64,000 nucleotides of DNA from JAPLKB01 sp964532465 (GCA_964532465.1 CAZHHX010000002.1:1-64000); one strand, 5' to 3'; positions 1 through 8,602 are shown, numbered from the stretch's first letter. Translations and numbers: made by a program. The notes: generated by a model from the sequence alone, not told the origin.

Positions 1-403
1 AGAAGACAATGCGTTTTATGAAGAATTATTAGATTAACCTGCAAAGAATCAACTGCGCGGTTTCCCAAAGACAAGGATTACATGAAGAAATACTTGCTCT
101 TCACCCATTTCTGGATGATTATTTTTTGTACTTATAACTAAATGAAATCAAAGAAACCACTCCCCGAACTCCATCACTCGCTTCTGATACCCTAAAGAGC
201 ACGCGTGGCAGGAAGGGCAGAAGTGGCGCTTACAGGAAAATATATTTCTCCGGGCATGAAAAATTCTGTAAGATAGAATCAGCGCATCCGGAGTGGAATT
301 ACCGATACCGGTAAACCCGTTATATTTTGACTTTCCCGGCAGGTTTTGGTAAAAAAAAAGGGAATTTTTTCCAATATTTCTTTTTGATTGAAAGGAAACT
401 TAC
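1..403. other. Gene-free stretch with repeat copy
   Basis: No convincing coding region is seen. Positions about 47-127 hold one copy of a diverged repeat that recurs at about 1602-1681, with a shared core attacatgaagaaat. The last 60 bases before the acyltransferase are AT-rich, and AAAGGA ends about 8 bases before its ATG. Confidence 0.5.
47..127 (+). repeat. Direct repeat copy 1 flanking the acyltransferase gene
   Basis: About 80 bases here align with 1602-1681 in the same orientation. Both copies share the order gcg(c/t)ggtttcc, an a/g-rich spacer, attacatgaagaaat, then cacccattt and a T-rich end. The pair brackets the acyltransferase gene. Part of the core also recurs near 3885-3897. It may be a decayed intergenic repeat family. 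No terminal inverted repeats or transposase were seen. Confidence 0.5.
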
Positions 404-1585
404 ATGGTAATGGAAAAAAAGCGCCTTCATTACATTGACAATCTGCGCGTCGCGACAATCATGTTGGTGATTCTGATTCATCTGGCTGTGACTTATAGCT
501 GTAGCGGCATCTGGGTTTATAACGAAGTACGGCCATTAGGTTTCTTCAACCATATTTTCTTCAGCTTCTTCCAGGGGTTCGTCCAGGGGTTTTCCATGGG
601 GATGCTTTTCTTTGTGGCAGGCTATTTTACGCCCTTGGCCTTTGACCGAAAAAGCACCGCCCGATTTATATCCGACAGATGCCGGAGGCTCGGCCTGCCT
701 GCACTGTTTTTTCTGCTGGTGGTAACTCCTTTAATGATAGCAGCGGTAGGGTCAACAAACCTATGGAAAGGGAGCACTTCCAGTTTCCCCGAATTTTACC
801 GGCAATACATTAATTCTGCCGGAATACAACTTCTCGGCGTCGGCCCCATGTGGTTCGCGCTGGCATTGTTAATCTTTTGCTTGGTATATACGCTTTGGCG
901 CCTGATCCTTCCGCGGCCGGAAGCGCCTGATTCCCGGCAGGGTATCCTGACTACCGGGCGTCTGCTGCTGCTCATTGTCATCATTGCCACGGTTGCCTTT
1001 TTGCTGCGATTGTTTTTCCCCATAGGTTCAGTGTTCTGGGGAATGCAGTTGGGATTTTTTTCGCAATACATTATCATGTTCATAGCAGGGATTGTTGCAT
1101 ACCGTACGAACTGTTTTGAAAGCATGACGTCGGCCACCGGCAGAAGATGGCTGGCGGCGGGATTGATTTTAGGCTTCATCGGTTGGCTGATATTGAAATA
1201 CTTTGCCGGTCCCTATGATTTTTCAACTTTTACCCTGAAGTCTGTAAACACAGACAAAAGAGTAATCGGCGGCCTCTCCTGGCCAGCCGCTTATTATGCC
1301 ATCTGGGAGTCATTTGTTGCTGTGGCCATGACCATGGGGCTTCTGGCGCTGTTTCGCGATAAATTAAATTTCAGCAACAAGTTTACGCAAAAATTGTCCG
1401 CAGGCGCCTTTGCCGTTTATATGTTCCACCCGCCGATAATTGTTGCCGTAACAATGCTTATGACACCGCTGGATATGCTGCCGGTATTCAAGTGGGCACT
1501 GGCCGGCCTGATTTCGATTCCGCTGTGCTTTCTCATCGCCTACTACATCCTGCTGCGCATTCCGCTGTTGAACAAAATACTGTAA
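404..1585 (+). CDS. Acyltransferase family 3 membrane protein
   Basis: The 393-residue protein is an integral membrane protein of the acyltransferase-3 (OafA/OpgC-like) family, which moves acyl groups onto sugars or glucans at the inner membrane. The N-terminus has the family hallmark: a basic start, then YIDNLRV and a first membrane segment with the conserved His of ILIHLAV near residue 26. About ten hydrophobic segments follow, with PMWFALALL in the middle and FHPPIIV near the C-terminus. The ATG at 404 is preceded by AAAGGA. The gene is isolated, bracketed by two copies of a diverged repeat, and unrelated to its neighbours. The glycan substrate cannot be read from the sequence. The family call is firm; a glucan C-succinyl role is only possible. 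Confidence 0.8.
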   Translation: MVMEKKRLHYIDNLRVATIMLVILIHLAVTYSCSGIWVYNEVRPLGFFNHIFFSFFQGFVQGFSMGMLFFVAGYFTPLAFDRKSTARFISDRCRRLGLPALFFLLVVTPLMIAAVGSTNLWKGSTSSFPEFYRQYINSAGIQLLGVGPMWFALALLIFCLVYTLWRLILPRPEAPDSRQGILTTGRLLLLIVIIATVAFLLRLFFPIGSVFWGMQLGFFSQYIIMFIAGIVAYRTNCFESMTSATGRRWLAAGLILGFIGWLILKYFAGPYDFSTFTLKSVNTDKRVIGGLSWPAAYYAIWESFVAVAMTMGLLALFRDKLNFSNKFTQKLSAGAFAVYMFHPPIIVAVTMLMTPLDMLPVFKWALAGLISIPLCFLIAYYILLRIPLLNKIL

Positions 1586-1601
1586 ATACTTTCCTGCACA
1601 G

Positions 1602-1681
1602 AAGCAACCGCGTGGTTTCCTAAGGGCAAGAATTACATGAAGAAATGCCTACTCCACACCCATTTTTAATGATTTTTCTTT
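1602..1681 (+). repeat. Direct repeat copy 2 flanking the acyltransferase gene
   Basis: This is the second copy of the roughly 80-base repeat found at 47-127, in the same orientation and starting 16 bases after the acyltransferase stop. Identity is partial, with an uninterrupted shared core of about 15 bases. The remaining stretch to 1867 is AT-rich with no gene seen. Confidence 0.5.
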
Positions 1682-1867
1682 CACCTACTAATGCTTAACC
1701 TTATTATATTAAAAGTATTTGCTATTACGAGAAGAAAGCATCGATATGATGTCGTGGGTAAATTTAACTAAAGCAAAAACGTCGTCGCTGAAATGTAGTT
1801 CACTCAACCACAATAATCACTACAAATCCATAGAACCAAAAAATGCCTGACAAGATTCCTCGATGAC

Positions 1868-2509
1868 CTACATATTCCTGATGGTTTCTCGAAAAAGCCT
1901 AAAAGCAGGCTGCTCCCAATCCCATGCCCCAGCATGAGCAGCTTCTCCTATCTTCATGCCTACAAACTCATTCTTGCCTGCAAGATAGGCGTGGAGACGG
2001 GTTTTATGAGGACGCATTACTCTGATTGCTTTTGACTCAAGACAGTTAATATAGGCATCAACACACTCATTAACCGGATTATTTCTTACCATGGACAAAC
2101 AAAGGTCTTCAAGAGTTCCTGTTGACAACGCTTTTCCTTCAGAATCAGAGTCAAAACCAGGCAGCACCATATAGGCAATGCGCGGTGACCCTTCAGCAAA
2201 CTCAAACGGTGTCTGCGGTACGACTAATCCATTTCTTGCCAAGGCAGATTTAACGCTTTCGACGGCCCCATTGGCATTACCCTCAGCATCTCTTGCTACC
2301 AGCATTGTAGAAACCTTTTCATACCCTGATATATTTTTCAGAGCTTTCAGAAAAAGATATAGGCCATCAATGCCCCCAAAGTCCATCACTTGGACATCAT
2401 TGATATTTGAGTTGTCACACGCCCAAATGAAGAAATAGTAAGCATCGGCTCCCTCTACAAGAAATAATTTCTCTTTTTCAATTTTAATGTATTGTTTTTG
2501 CGGAGGCAT
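1868..2509 (-). CDS. DUF3226 TOPRIM-like protein, partner of upstream ATPase
   Basis: The 213-residue protein matches my recollection of the DUF3226 family: LFLVEGADAYYFF near residues 15-27 supplies the TOPRIM-type glutamate, VARDAEGN near residue 70 the acidic D-x-E, and a C-terminal half has GTLEDLCLSMV and a late HAGAWDW segment. TOPRIM folds act as nucleases or primase-like modules. The gene starts one base after the stop of the AAA ATPase gene upstream, so the two are almost certainly co-translated. An ATPase with a separate TOPRIM protein recalls split OLD-family systems such as PARIS (AriA/AriB), although AriB carries DUF4435, not DUF3226. A defence role is inferred; nuclease activity cannot be shown from sequence. 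Confidence 0.7.
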   Translation of the reverse strand: MPPQKQYIKIEKEKLFLVEGADAYYFFIWACDNSNINDVQVMDFGGIDGLYLFLKALKNISGYEKVSTMLVARDAEGNANGAVESVKSALARNGLVVPQTPFEFAEGSPRIAYMVLPGFDSDSEGKALSTGTLEDLCLSMVRNNPVNECVDAYINCLESKAIRVMRPHKTRLHAYLAGKNEFVGMKIGEAAHAGAWDWEQPAFRLFRETIRNM

Positions 2510-2510
2510 A

Positions 2511-3587
2511 TTAACGCACCTCCATATTGGAGTCTATGGCGACTTTGAGCATTTCAGAATCAAAAACTTTAGCTATGGTTCTATTTTCCAACCTATCGAG
2601 GCGCAGATACGTAAAATCCTTCTGCAAATCCCCCGAAAGTCCGTCATGCGCTGCTTCAAGGCACTCATAACTGTGTGTTGTCGCTACAACCTGACAATCG
2701 AACTCTCTGGCAGCCCTTCCGACTCCCTCCCAGATTTTTTGCATTACCGAATAATGGAGACCGTTTTCGAACTCATCTATAAGAACGATCCCGCCACTCG
2801 CATTTGCTATAGCTAGGATGATAGTAAGAAGTCTAGAAAGGCCCTCGCCCATATACGAAATCGGCATTTTTCTTCTCAATCCGACATCTCCATGAATCAT
2901 TGACATATTGCCAATTGTCACCGAAGATAGCGATCGTAGGTTGGGCTCGATAATTCGGAGAAATTTTAAGACCTCATCTTGTTTGCCAACGACGTCAAGC
3001 TGTCCGTACCTTACTGCGTCTTCATTTGGATTTCCGACGACACGCGAGGCGATAAATGTCGCGACAGGTACTTTCCCCGTTTGCATTTTATCTATGCGTA
3101 AACCCAATCCCTCGGGTCCAGCCAGGAGGTGTGACGTTCCTTTCGTGCCGTTCATTTTGTACGATATGTCTAGCGCATAAGAAGGTATTGTTACCTGGTC
3201 AGTCCTTATCTGGGGAAATTGAACTCCAGGCTCGGTTTTTCTTGCCTGCACTAAGGGTGGTTCATACCTTGGATTGAACGTAATAGTCATTGTCTCAGTT
3301 ACGTTTCCCTGTTTTACTGTTACGCTGACTTCCCGTTTCATTTCCAAATCATGGAATATGGGCGCCCACATGGTCTCAGGTTCAAGCGGTAGAATACCAA
3401 CACCCCTCCGTGCAAACTGGTTAGTTAGCATCTGTGGATTCATTCTGTCAAAGAAAAGAAAGATTGCCTCTAATAAAGAGCTTTTCCCAGCGTTGTTCTT
3501 CCCACCTACAAGGGTTGTTCTTGTTAATTGCGGAACTTGGAGATCCTCAAAGCCCTTGAATCCTTTGATAAGTAATTCTGATATCAT
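2511..3587 (-). CDS. AAA family ATPase (OLD/ABC-type)
   Basis: The 358-residue protein is a soluble AAA_15/AAA_21-type ATPase of the SMC/ABC-like class. Walker A is GGKNNAGKSS at about residues 28-37; an ABC-like signature GEGLSRLL lies near residue 245; Walker B is IVLIDEFENG near 270; and the switch histidine is in ATTHS near 302. It lacks a TOPRIM domain of its own, which the next gene (1 base away) supplies. This two-gene arrangement is typical of OLD-like anti-phage modules. The gene lies in a repeat-rich accessory region with unrelated neighbours, consistent with horizontal gain. Alternatives are plasmid-exclusion or housekeeping repair ATPase functions. Confidence 0.8.
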   Translation of the reverse strand: MISELLIKGFKGFEDLQVPQLTRTTLVGGKNNAGKSSLLEAIFLFFDRMNPQMLTNQFARRGVGILPLEPETMWAPIFHDLEMKREVSVTVKQGNVTETMTITFNPRYEPPLVQARKTEPGVQFPQIRTDQVTIPSYALDISYKMNGTKGTSHLLAGPEGLGLRIDKMQTGKVPVATFIASRVVGNPNEDAVRYGQLDVVGKQDEVLKFLRIIEPNLRSLSSVTIGNMSMIHGDVGLRRKMPISYMGEGLSRLLTIILAIANASGGIVLIDEFENGLHYSVMQKIWEGVGRAAREFDCQVVATTHSYECLEAAHDGLSGDLQKDFTYLRLDRLENRTIAKVFDSEMLKVAIDSNMEVR

Positions 3588-4046
3588 GTGTGTTCCTCCA
3601 ACTGAATTATCTGATCAAGCGTACCATTTTCAAGCACATCAATTACATTCTTGAATTAGGTTGTCGCCATATCCCGCTGATTTCCTATTTATTTAATTCT
3701 TCCTTAATTCTATACATCTGTCTACTATTTCATTGTATATGAACTGATTTTCTCGCAATTTCAATTCAATTGCAAGTCAAAAGTTCTTCGAAGCTTTTAC
3801 TGAATACCACTATATAGTTGATATCTCCCACCAGATACCAAAAGTGAAGAAAGTAGTGTTTCAGGCAAAAACCACGAAGTGTGAATTACATGAAGAAGTG
3901 TTGCATCTAAGGCAAAAACCACGCAGTATCACCTTCAGGAAGGAGTTTATGCCTCAGGGAAAATCCGCACAGTGTGTATTTAAGGCCGTGTCCAGTCTCA
4001 TGATAAAAAGTCCCAAATGTCATATTCAAATTCATTGCGATTTCTT
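3588..4046. other. Gene-free stretch with promoter region and repeats
   Basis: The first part (3588-3840) is AT-rich and should hold the promoter of the ATPase pair, read on the minus strand; no clear -35/-10 pair was fixed. The second part (about 3863-4000) holds three tandem imperfect repeat units. A plus-strand reading frame crosses this area and the pentapeptide gene, but it has no ribosome site and looks spurious. Confidence 0.5.
3863..4000 (+). repeat. Three tandem imperfect repeats of about 46-47 bp
   Basis: Units begin at 3863, 3910 and 3956. The first two start with aggcaaaaaccacg, then (a/c)agt(g/a)t; the third is more diverged (agggaaaatccgcac). The first unit also contains gaattacatgaagaa, the core of the repeat copies at 47-127 and 1602-1681, so all may belong to one decayed family. 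Confidence 0.55.
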
Positions 4047-4727
4047 TTATTTTTTTGTTCCGTCAATCCATGTAGCGCCTGCGAAGTCGGCATTACTCAG
4101 TATGGCACGGGAGAGGTCGGCGCCTGTGAGGTTGGCCTCAGAGAGATTGGCGCCGGTGAGGTTGGCCTCGGAGAGATTGGCAAGGGTAAGGTCGGCCTCA
4201 TATAGGTCTGCGCGAGCGAGGTAAGCACGGACGAGGTTGGCGCGGGCGAGGATAGCATCGGTAACGTCTACACGGGCAAGGATAGCATCGGTGAGTATAG
4301 TGCCGGAAAGATCTGTATTGGATAGGTCTGCGCTGGACAGATTGATGCCTGTGAGATTGGCGCGGACGAGGTTGGCACCGGCAAGTTTGGCGCGGACGAG
4401 GTTGGCATCGGTCAGGTTAGCCTCGGAGAGATTGGCGCGAGCGAGGTCTGCGCGAGAGAGGTAAGCGCGGACGAGGTTGGCGCGGACGAGGTTGGCATGT
4501 GAGAGGTCGGCACCAGTTAAACGGGCATCATAAAGGTTGGCCTCGGAGAGATTGGCGCGGACGAGGTTGGCACGTGAGAGATCGGCACCGGCAAGATTTG
4601 CTCCAGCAAGTTTGGCTTCAGAGAGATCTACGCCAGAGAGATCAGCACATTCGCCACCTTTCTCTTTCTTGAGCCATTGTTCGTGTTTCAGCAAAATATC
4701 TTTCAATTCTTCTTTTGTAATATTCAT
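4047..4727 (-). CDS. Pentapeptide-repeat protein
   Basis: The protein has a short N-terminal helix (MNITKEELKDILLKHEQWL) followed by about 35-40 A(D/N)Lxx-type pentapeptide repeats such as ADLSG, ANLAG and ANLVR up to a short tail ending WIDGTKK. Such repeats fold as a right-handed quadrilateral beta-helix; some members mimic DNA and protect gyrase, most have unknown roles. I place the start at the ATG at 4727 (226 residues), preceded by GAGGGG. A longer open frame reaches back to 5117, but it runs through a 7-bp repeat array and is not credible. At DNA level the gene is itself a string of near-identical 15-bp units. There is no operon partner. Confidence 0.85.
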   Translation of the reverse strand: MNITKEELKDILLKHEQWLKKEKGGECADLSGVDLSEAKLAGANLAGADLSRANLVRANLSEANLYDARLTGADLSHANLVRANLVRAYLSRADLARANLSEANLTDANLVRAKLAGANLVRANLTGINLSSADLSNTDLSGTILTDAILARVDVTDAILARANLVRAYLARADLYEADLTLANLSEANLTGANLSEANLTGADLSRAILSNADFAGATWIDGTKK

Positions 4728-5120
4728 AAGACCCCTCATGGCTATGTGTTTATAAGCCCTTTTTTGTTTATGGTTTACCTCCGTAATTAATATACTACAG
4801 GCGGTAATTTCCGAGATAGTAGTATTTGCAGGGCATATTGTCAATAATAATGGAGTGCTAAAATACGATTGATTCCCAGTTAAAATGTTGCACATTGAGC
4901 GAGGACAGGCCCCAGTCAAGCGAGGACAGGCGCAAACCCGCAACTCGAAACTCGCAACCCGTAACCCGTAACCCGCAACCCGCAACCCGTAACCCGTAAC
5001 CCGCAACCCGTAACCCGTAACCCGCAACTCGCAACTCGGAAATGGCATGGATAATGCTTGATTGGATGAAGCAGGAAAATGGGGAACCGGAGAAAAACCG
5101 GTTCCCCATTTATTCAATAA
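4728..5120. other. Gene-free stretch with heptanucleotide array
   Basis: This spacer lies between the pentapeptide gene and the secreted Cys-tailed protein. It contains a 12-base direct repeat (gcgaggacaggc at 4899 and 4920) leading into a 15-unit heptamer array (4934-5038). The frames across it encode only low-complexity GYGLRV-type repeats. The promoter of the pentapeptide gene should lie between 4728 and about 4860. Confidence 0.6.
4934..5038. repeat. Fifteen-unit 7-bp tandem repeat
   Basis: Fifteen exact-length heptamers run without a break. On the plus strand the unit is (t/c)aacccg, drifting to caactcg at both ends; on the minus strand it is cgggtt(a/g). Central units are nearly pure, and decay at both edges suggests slippage-driven expansion. 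It is immediately preceded by a duplicated gcgaggacaggc. Confidence 0.95.
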
Positions 5121-5795
5121 TTACTTGCAGGAATTTAGACAATTTTTAAGAGCGCTCTCAATCGGGTCTTTGCATGCCTTTGCGGTATTTCCTAACTTAT
5201 AGCCAGCACAGTTCTGGATTTCCGCATCATATTGCCTTTGGCAATTCCGCCTGCAATCCGCCGAGGTCATCGATCCTGGTTTTGAGGCAGGAGAACCGGC
5301 AGTTGGCGGCGGCGCCGGCGGTTTAGGAGCAGGAGCCGGAGGCAGCGATGTTTTGGGCGGCTGCTGGATTGGCTGTTGGGGCTGCGCAACAGGTTTGGAA
5401 GTTTGCGGTACAGTCTGTTGCGGAGGCGATACCGGTTTGACAGGCTGCAACTGTCCCGGCTGTGTTACCGGCTTTGCAGGCACTGCAACATTGCCGTCAG
5501 AACCCGGAGAACAGGATCCCAGAATCTTCAATGTTTTGTCTTTGGGCACTAAATAATCCGGCGGAGTAAGTTCTCCCTCAAGCAGAACCTTTTTCCCCTC
5601 ATAGGGACTCAGGTTGAATCCCGGTGGAAGAGTAATGGTGTACTGTTTTTTTTCCTGATAGAGAGAAAAAACTTTTCCGCCGACAACACAGCCTTCACTC
5701 TTGTAGTTTACCGGCAAACTGGCTAATACAACGGAACTGACCAAAAAAAGCTGGCATAGCACCGCAACTATGATAGTCCGTACACATCTTTTCAT
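5121..5795 (-). CDS. Secreted proline-rich protein with twin CX3C tail
   Basis: The start is the ATG at 5795, preceded by a strong AAGGAGG; an upstream in-frame ATG at 5876 is less likely. The 224-residue product has a signal peptide (MKRCVRTIIVAVLCQLF...), a small N-terminal domain of about 80 residues with YTITLPPGF and KKVLLEGELTPP segments, a long Pro/Gln/Lys-rich linker (residues about 95-175), and a C-terminal Cys module spaced C-x3-C-x10-C-x11-C-x9-C-x3-C. I do not recognise the family. The paired CX3C motifs suggest a disulfide-stapled helical hairpin in the periplasm. A second small exported protein at 60541 has a related Cys pattern. Confidence 0.7.
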   Translation of the reverse strand: MKRCVRTIIVAVLCQLFLVSSVVLASLPVNYKSEGCVVGGKVFSLYQEKKQYTITLPPGFNLSPYEGKKVLLEGELTPPDYLVPKDKTLKILGSCSPGSDGNVAVPAKPVTQPGQLQPVKPVSPPQQTVPQTSKPVAQPQQPIQQPPKTSLPPAPAPKPPAPPPTAGSPASKPGSMTSADCRRNCQRQYDAEIQNCAGYKLGNTAKACKDPIESALKNCLNSCK

Positions 5796-5950
5796 ACTCG
5801 CCTCCTTAATAATAAAGTTTGATAATATATTGCATACAATGGATTGAAGTATAGGGGCTTGTTTTTTGTCTGTCAAGGTATATATTGGATTGTGTTTGCA
5901 TTATACGTTGTGATTAAAAAAAGAGGTGGCACAACACCCGTCATTTGCAA

Positions 5951-5981
5951 ATCAAGCCGCCGTATCAGGCCGCGGCTTGAT
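5951..5981 (-). terminator. Stem-loop after the serine hydrolase gene
   Basis: A perfect 10-bp stem, atcaagccgc (5951-5960) with gcggcttgat (5972-5981), has an 11-base loop and sits about 23 bases past the stop of the minus-strand serine hydrolase. There is no clear run of T after it on the minus strand, so it may be a weak or Rho-assisted end or only an mRNA-stabilising hairpin. Confidence 0.45.
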
Positions 5982-6003
5982 AATTGATTAAAAAAGCACT
6001 GTT

Positions 6004-7158
6004 TTATTTAACAATTTCGAATAACTGCAAAGACATGAGGAGCGGGCAGTCAAGCATCTTTAAGCCCATTAGCTTTTCGCCCACTGCAGGGCTCATCATA
6101 TCAAGATTCGCGGTTATGGCTATGAATATATTGCTGTCTTTAAAATAGAGGAATTGTGATTTAAACCCGGATATTGCGCCGGATTTTCCGGGAACCATTC
6201 TACCGTCAGGCGCTATAAGGGTTTCGAGACAATAGCCGTATGTAATGCCGATCGGGCCCTGGATTATATAGTCCCGGCCGTCGTTCAACTTAGTGATGGC
6301 GAACATTTCGTCGATTGATTCTTTTTTGAGAACCTTTCCGGGCTGGAAAGCGTCCTTGAGTTTAATAATATCTGTTACCTTTGATATAATGCCGCCGCTT
6401 CCAAAGGGTGCCAGGGTACTGGCGTATTCGGCGTTTTGCGTTTTGCCGTCCACGGTCATATATCCCGATGCCCGCTTCGGGACTATGACGCGGTTGCCGA
6501 CGAACATTGTATTTGTCATTCCGAGAGGGCCGGCAATATTTTTCTGGAGAAAATCATTATAGGTCATCCCGGATACTTTTTCGATTATCATTGAAAGAAG
6601 GATACATCCTGAGTTGCTGTACTGAGCGTTTGTGCCGGGCTCAAAATCAAGTTTCAGGGGCTGCAATATTGCCATAATCTCCTCGGGTTTCCAGTCTTTC
6701 ATCTGGTTTGACTTGAATGGCTCAACAGCAGTTATGGACTGTATTCCTGAAGTGTGCTGCATGAGGTTTTTAATTGTTATTTTTTCCCAGGCAGCACAAT
6801 CAGGAAAATACTTGGTGATTTTATCATTCACATTAAGTTTACCCTGTTCTTTCAACATCATTATCCCGATGGCGGTGTGGGTTTTGGAAAGCGAGCCGAT
6901 GGGGAAGATCGTATCTTTTTCAACAGGAGCTTTGTATTCGATATTTGCTTTTCCGTAGTATTTTTCCATGACTTTGCCGTCCGGCATGGAAATGGCAATG
7001 GCCAGACCCGGTATCTTCATATCATCCATGTATAGCAAAGCCAGTTCGTCAATCATCTTTCCAGTATCTTTTTTGGAATCTTCAGCAAAAACAGGATTGA
7101 CTGAAAAAAGCATGATAAGCAATACGATGATTCCTGAAATAATATTTAATTTTTTCAT
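6004..7158 (-). CDS. Exported serine hydrolase, beta-lactamase (class C) family
   Basis: The 384-residue protein has a signal peptide (MKKLNIISGIIVLLIMLFSV, cleavage probably after VFA) and the fold family of class C beta-lactamases, DD-peptidases and EstB-type esterases. The nucleophile motif SxxK is SLSK at residues 89-92, the YxN motif is YSN near 187, and a late GKSG matches the KTG-like box near 327. It probably acts on peptidoglycan peptides or esters in the periplasm; true beta-lactam hydrolysis cannot be claimed. It is monocistronic, with a hairpin downstream and a 153-base divergent spacer upstream towards the DUF1015 gene. Confidence 0.8.
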   Translation of the reverse strand: MKKLNIISGIIVLLIMLFSVNPVFAEDSKKDTGKMIDELALLYMDDMKIPGLAIAISMPDGKVMEKYYGKANIEYKAPVEKDTIFPIGSLSKTHTAIGIMMLKEQGKLNVNDKITKYFPDCAAWEKITIKNLMQHTSGIQSITAVEPFKSNQMKDWKPEEIMAILQPLKLDFEPGTNAQYSNSGCILLSMIIEKVSGMTYNDFLQKNIAGPLGMTNTMFVGNRVIVPKRASGYMTVDGKTQNAEYASTLAPFGSGGIISKVTDIIKLKDAFQPGKVLKKESIDEMFAITKLNDGRDYIIQGPIGITYGYCLETLIAPDGRMVPGKSGAISGFKSQFLYFKDSNIFIAITANLDMMSPAVGEKLMGLKMLDCPLLMSLQLFEIVK

Positions 7159-7311
7159 TTACTTCCTCCTATATTGAAGCACAATAACAAATCTGATATA
7201 TCTTTTTTTGAACATCTTAGCATGTTCCAGGTCAAAGAGCTACTATCGCAGGCGCCTCAACGTACCGTTGGGCTGCTTGACTTTGCGTCCATGTTGTGTT
7301 AAAAAATTCAC

Positions 7312-8532
7312 ATGCAGGAATCATCCATAAAACCCTTTAAGGGAATGCTCTTCGATAAGGAAAAAGCCGGCGATATAGCCTCTTGCGTATGCCCGCCTTA
7401 TGACGTTATTACAAATACCGGGACATATTACGAAAGAAACAGGTTTAACACAATCAGATTGGAATTACCTGAGCCGAATCCTCCCCTCGACCAGTATGAT
7501 AACGCGAAAGAAACACTTAAAAACTGGCTGCAGCAGGGAATACTTAAGTTTGACAACAAAGATACGGTTTATATATATGAACAGGAATTTGAAGTAGAAA
7601 ACAAAACCTACCTGAGAAGAGGTTTTATATCACTGAACAGAATTGAGAAAAGCCGCATGCTCACCCATGAAGAGACACGGAAAAAGGCAAAGGAAGACCG
7701 GGAAAGACTGATCTCCTCTTTAAAAACCTACACAAGTTTTGTTTTCGGTCTTTATGAGGACAAGACACAGGACATCGAAAATATTCTTACAGCAGCGCCG
7801 AAAGAGATGGTCTGCGACTTTGTTGATGAGCAGTTTGTTAAGAACAGGTTTTATAAGATGACAGACATAGATGTGATAAATGCCCTTACAAGGGAAATAG
7901 ATAAAAAAAATATATATATTGCCGACGGTCATCACCGCCTGGCGGTTTCCTACAAGCTCGGCTTGTCATACATACCGATTTTTTTAACCAATATGTATTC
8001 TCATGGTATTGTAATTCTTCCTTATCACAGAATGATAAAATTCAGGAATGTTAAAAATATTAATCAGATTCTTGACTCAATAAAACAGTATGCGGATATT
8101 GAAAAAATCCCCCTGGAAAATGACGGTTCGCTTAACATGGCCATGGAGCGTATAGCAAAATCCGACAGGCCGGCGTATCTTTTATATTCAAAAGATACGA
8201 CTGAAGCGATTTATAAGCTCGAAGCAAACAAAGCCATTCCCATGGATGACAATATGCACGAGAGCCTTAAAAAACTGAAAGTCAATATAGGGCATAACGG
8301 CATACTGAAGGGGCTGCTCGGCATATCTGATGATGAGATTGAATACACGCAGGATTCACATGAATTGGTAAACGATGTAAAAAAAGGTATTTACGACCTG
8401 GGTTTCTTTCTCCCTCCCACAACAGTAGACGAAGTAAAGGATATTGCCGATCACAGCCTTTACATGCCCCCCAAATCAACTTTCTTCTATCCTAAAATAC
8501 TTACAGGCCTGGTTTTCTATAAGTACGAATAA
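7312..8532 (+). CDS. DUF1015 family protein
   Basis: The 406-residue soluble protein carries the marks of DUF1015: an N-terminal FKGMLFDKEKAGDIASCVCPPYDVI segment in two blocks, a central RRGFISLNR strand, and the signature IYIADGHHRLAVSY near residues 201-215. The family is widespread in anaerobes and often lies beside serine or phosphonate metabolism genes. Its biochemical role is not settled, although the DGHHR motif recalls ParB/kinase-like folds of the SerK type. Here it leads a plus-strand cluster with trmN6 and a polyprenyl synthase, but a 70-base gap leaves co-transcription likely rather than certain. The ribosome site before the ATG is weak. Confidence 0.8.
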   Translation: MQESSIKPFKGMLFDKEKAGDIASCVCPPYDVITNTGTYYERNRFNTIRLELPEPNPPLDQYDNAKETLKNWLQQGILKFDNKDTVYIYEQEFEVENKTYLRRGFISLNRIEKSRMLTHEETRKKAKEDRERLISSLKTYTSFVFGLYEDKTQDIENILTAAPKEMVCDFVDEQFVKNRFYKMTDIDVINALTREIDKKNIYIADGHHRLAVSYKLGLSYIPIFLTNMYSHGIVILPYHRMIKFRNVKNINQILDSIKQYADIEKIPLENDGSLNMAMERIAKSDRPAYLLYSKDTTEAIYKLEANKAIPMDDNMHESLKKLKVNIGHNGILKGLLGISDDEIEYTQDSHELVNDVKKGIYDLGFFLPPTTVDEVKDIADHSLYMPPKSTFFYPKILTGLVFYKYE

Positions 8533-8602
8533 ACCGCCTCCAACTATAGATATCCGGCAGAATCTTTCTATAAACGTTGACTGAAACCATGATTGGGAAA
8601 TC

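Noticed and set aside
1868..3587. Classical PARIS (AriA/AriB) or Gabija system
   Set aside because: The TOPRIM-like partner looks like DUF3226, not DUF4435, and there is no UvrD-like helicase. It is reported as a related two-gene module only.
3844..4224. 126-residue plus-strand frame over the tandem repeats
   Set aside because: It runs through intergenic repeats and then antisense to the pentapeptide gene, giving low-complexity sequence.
4934..5038. CRISPR array
   Set aside because: Units are 7 bp with no spacers and no cas genes are present; it is a simple tandem repeat.
4728..5117. Longer start for the pentapeptide protein and a second open frame with GYGLRV repeats
   Set aside because: Both frames only read through the 7-bp repeat array. 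The ATG at 4727 has a good ribosome site and opens the conserved helical start.
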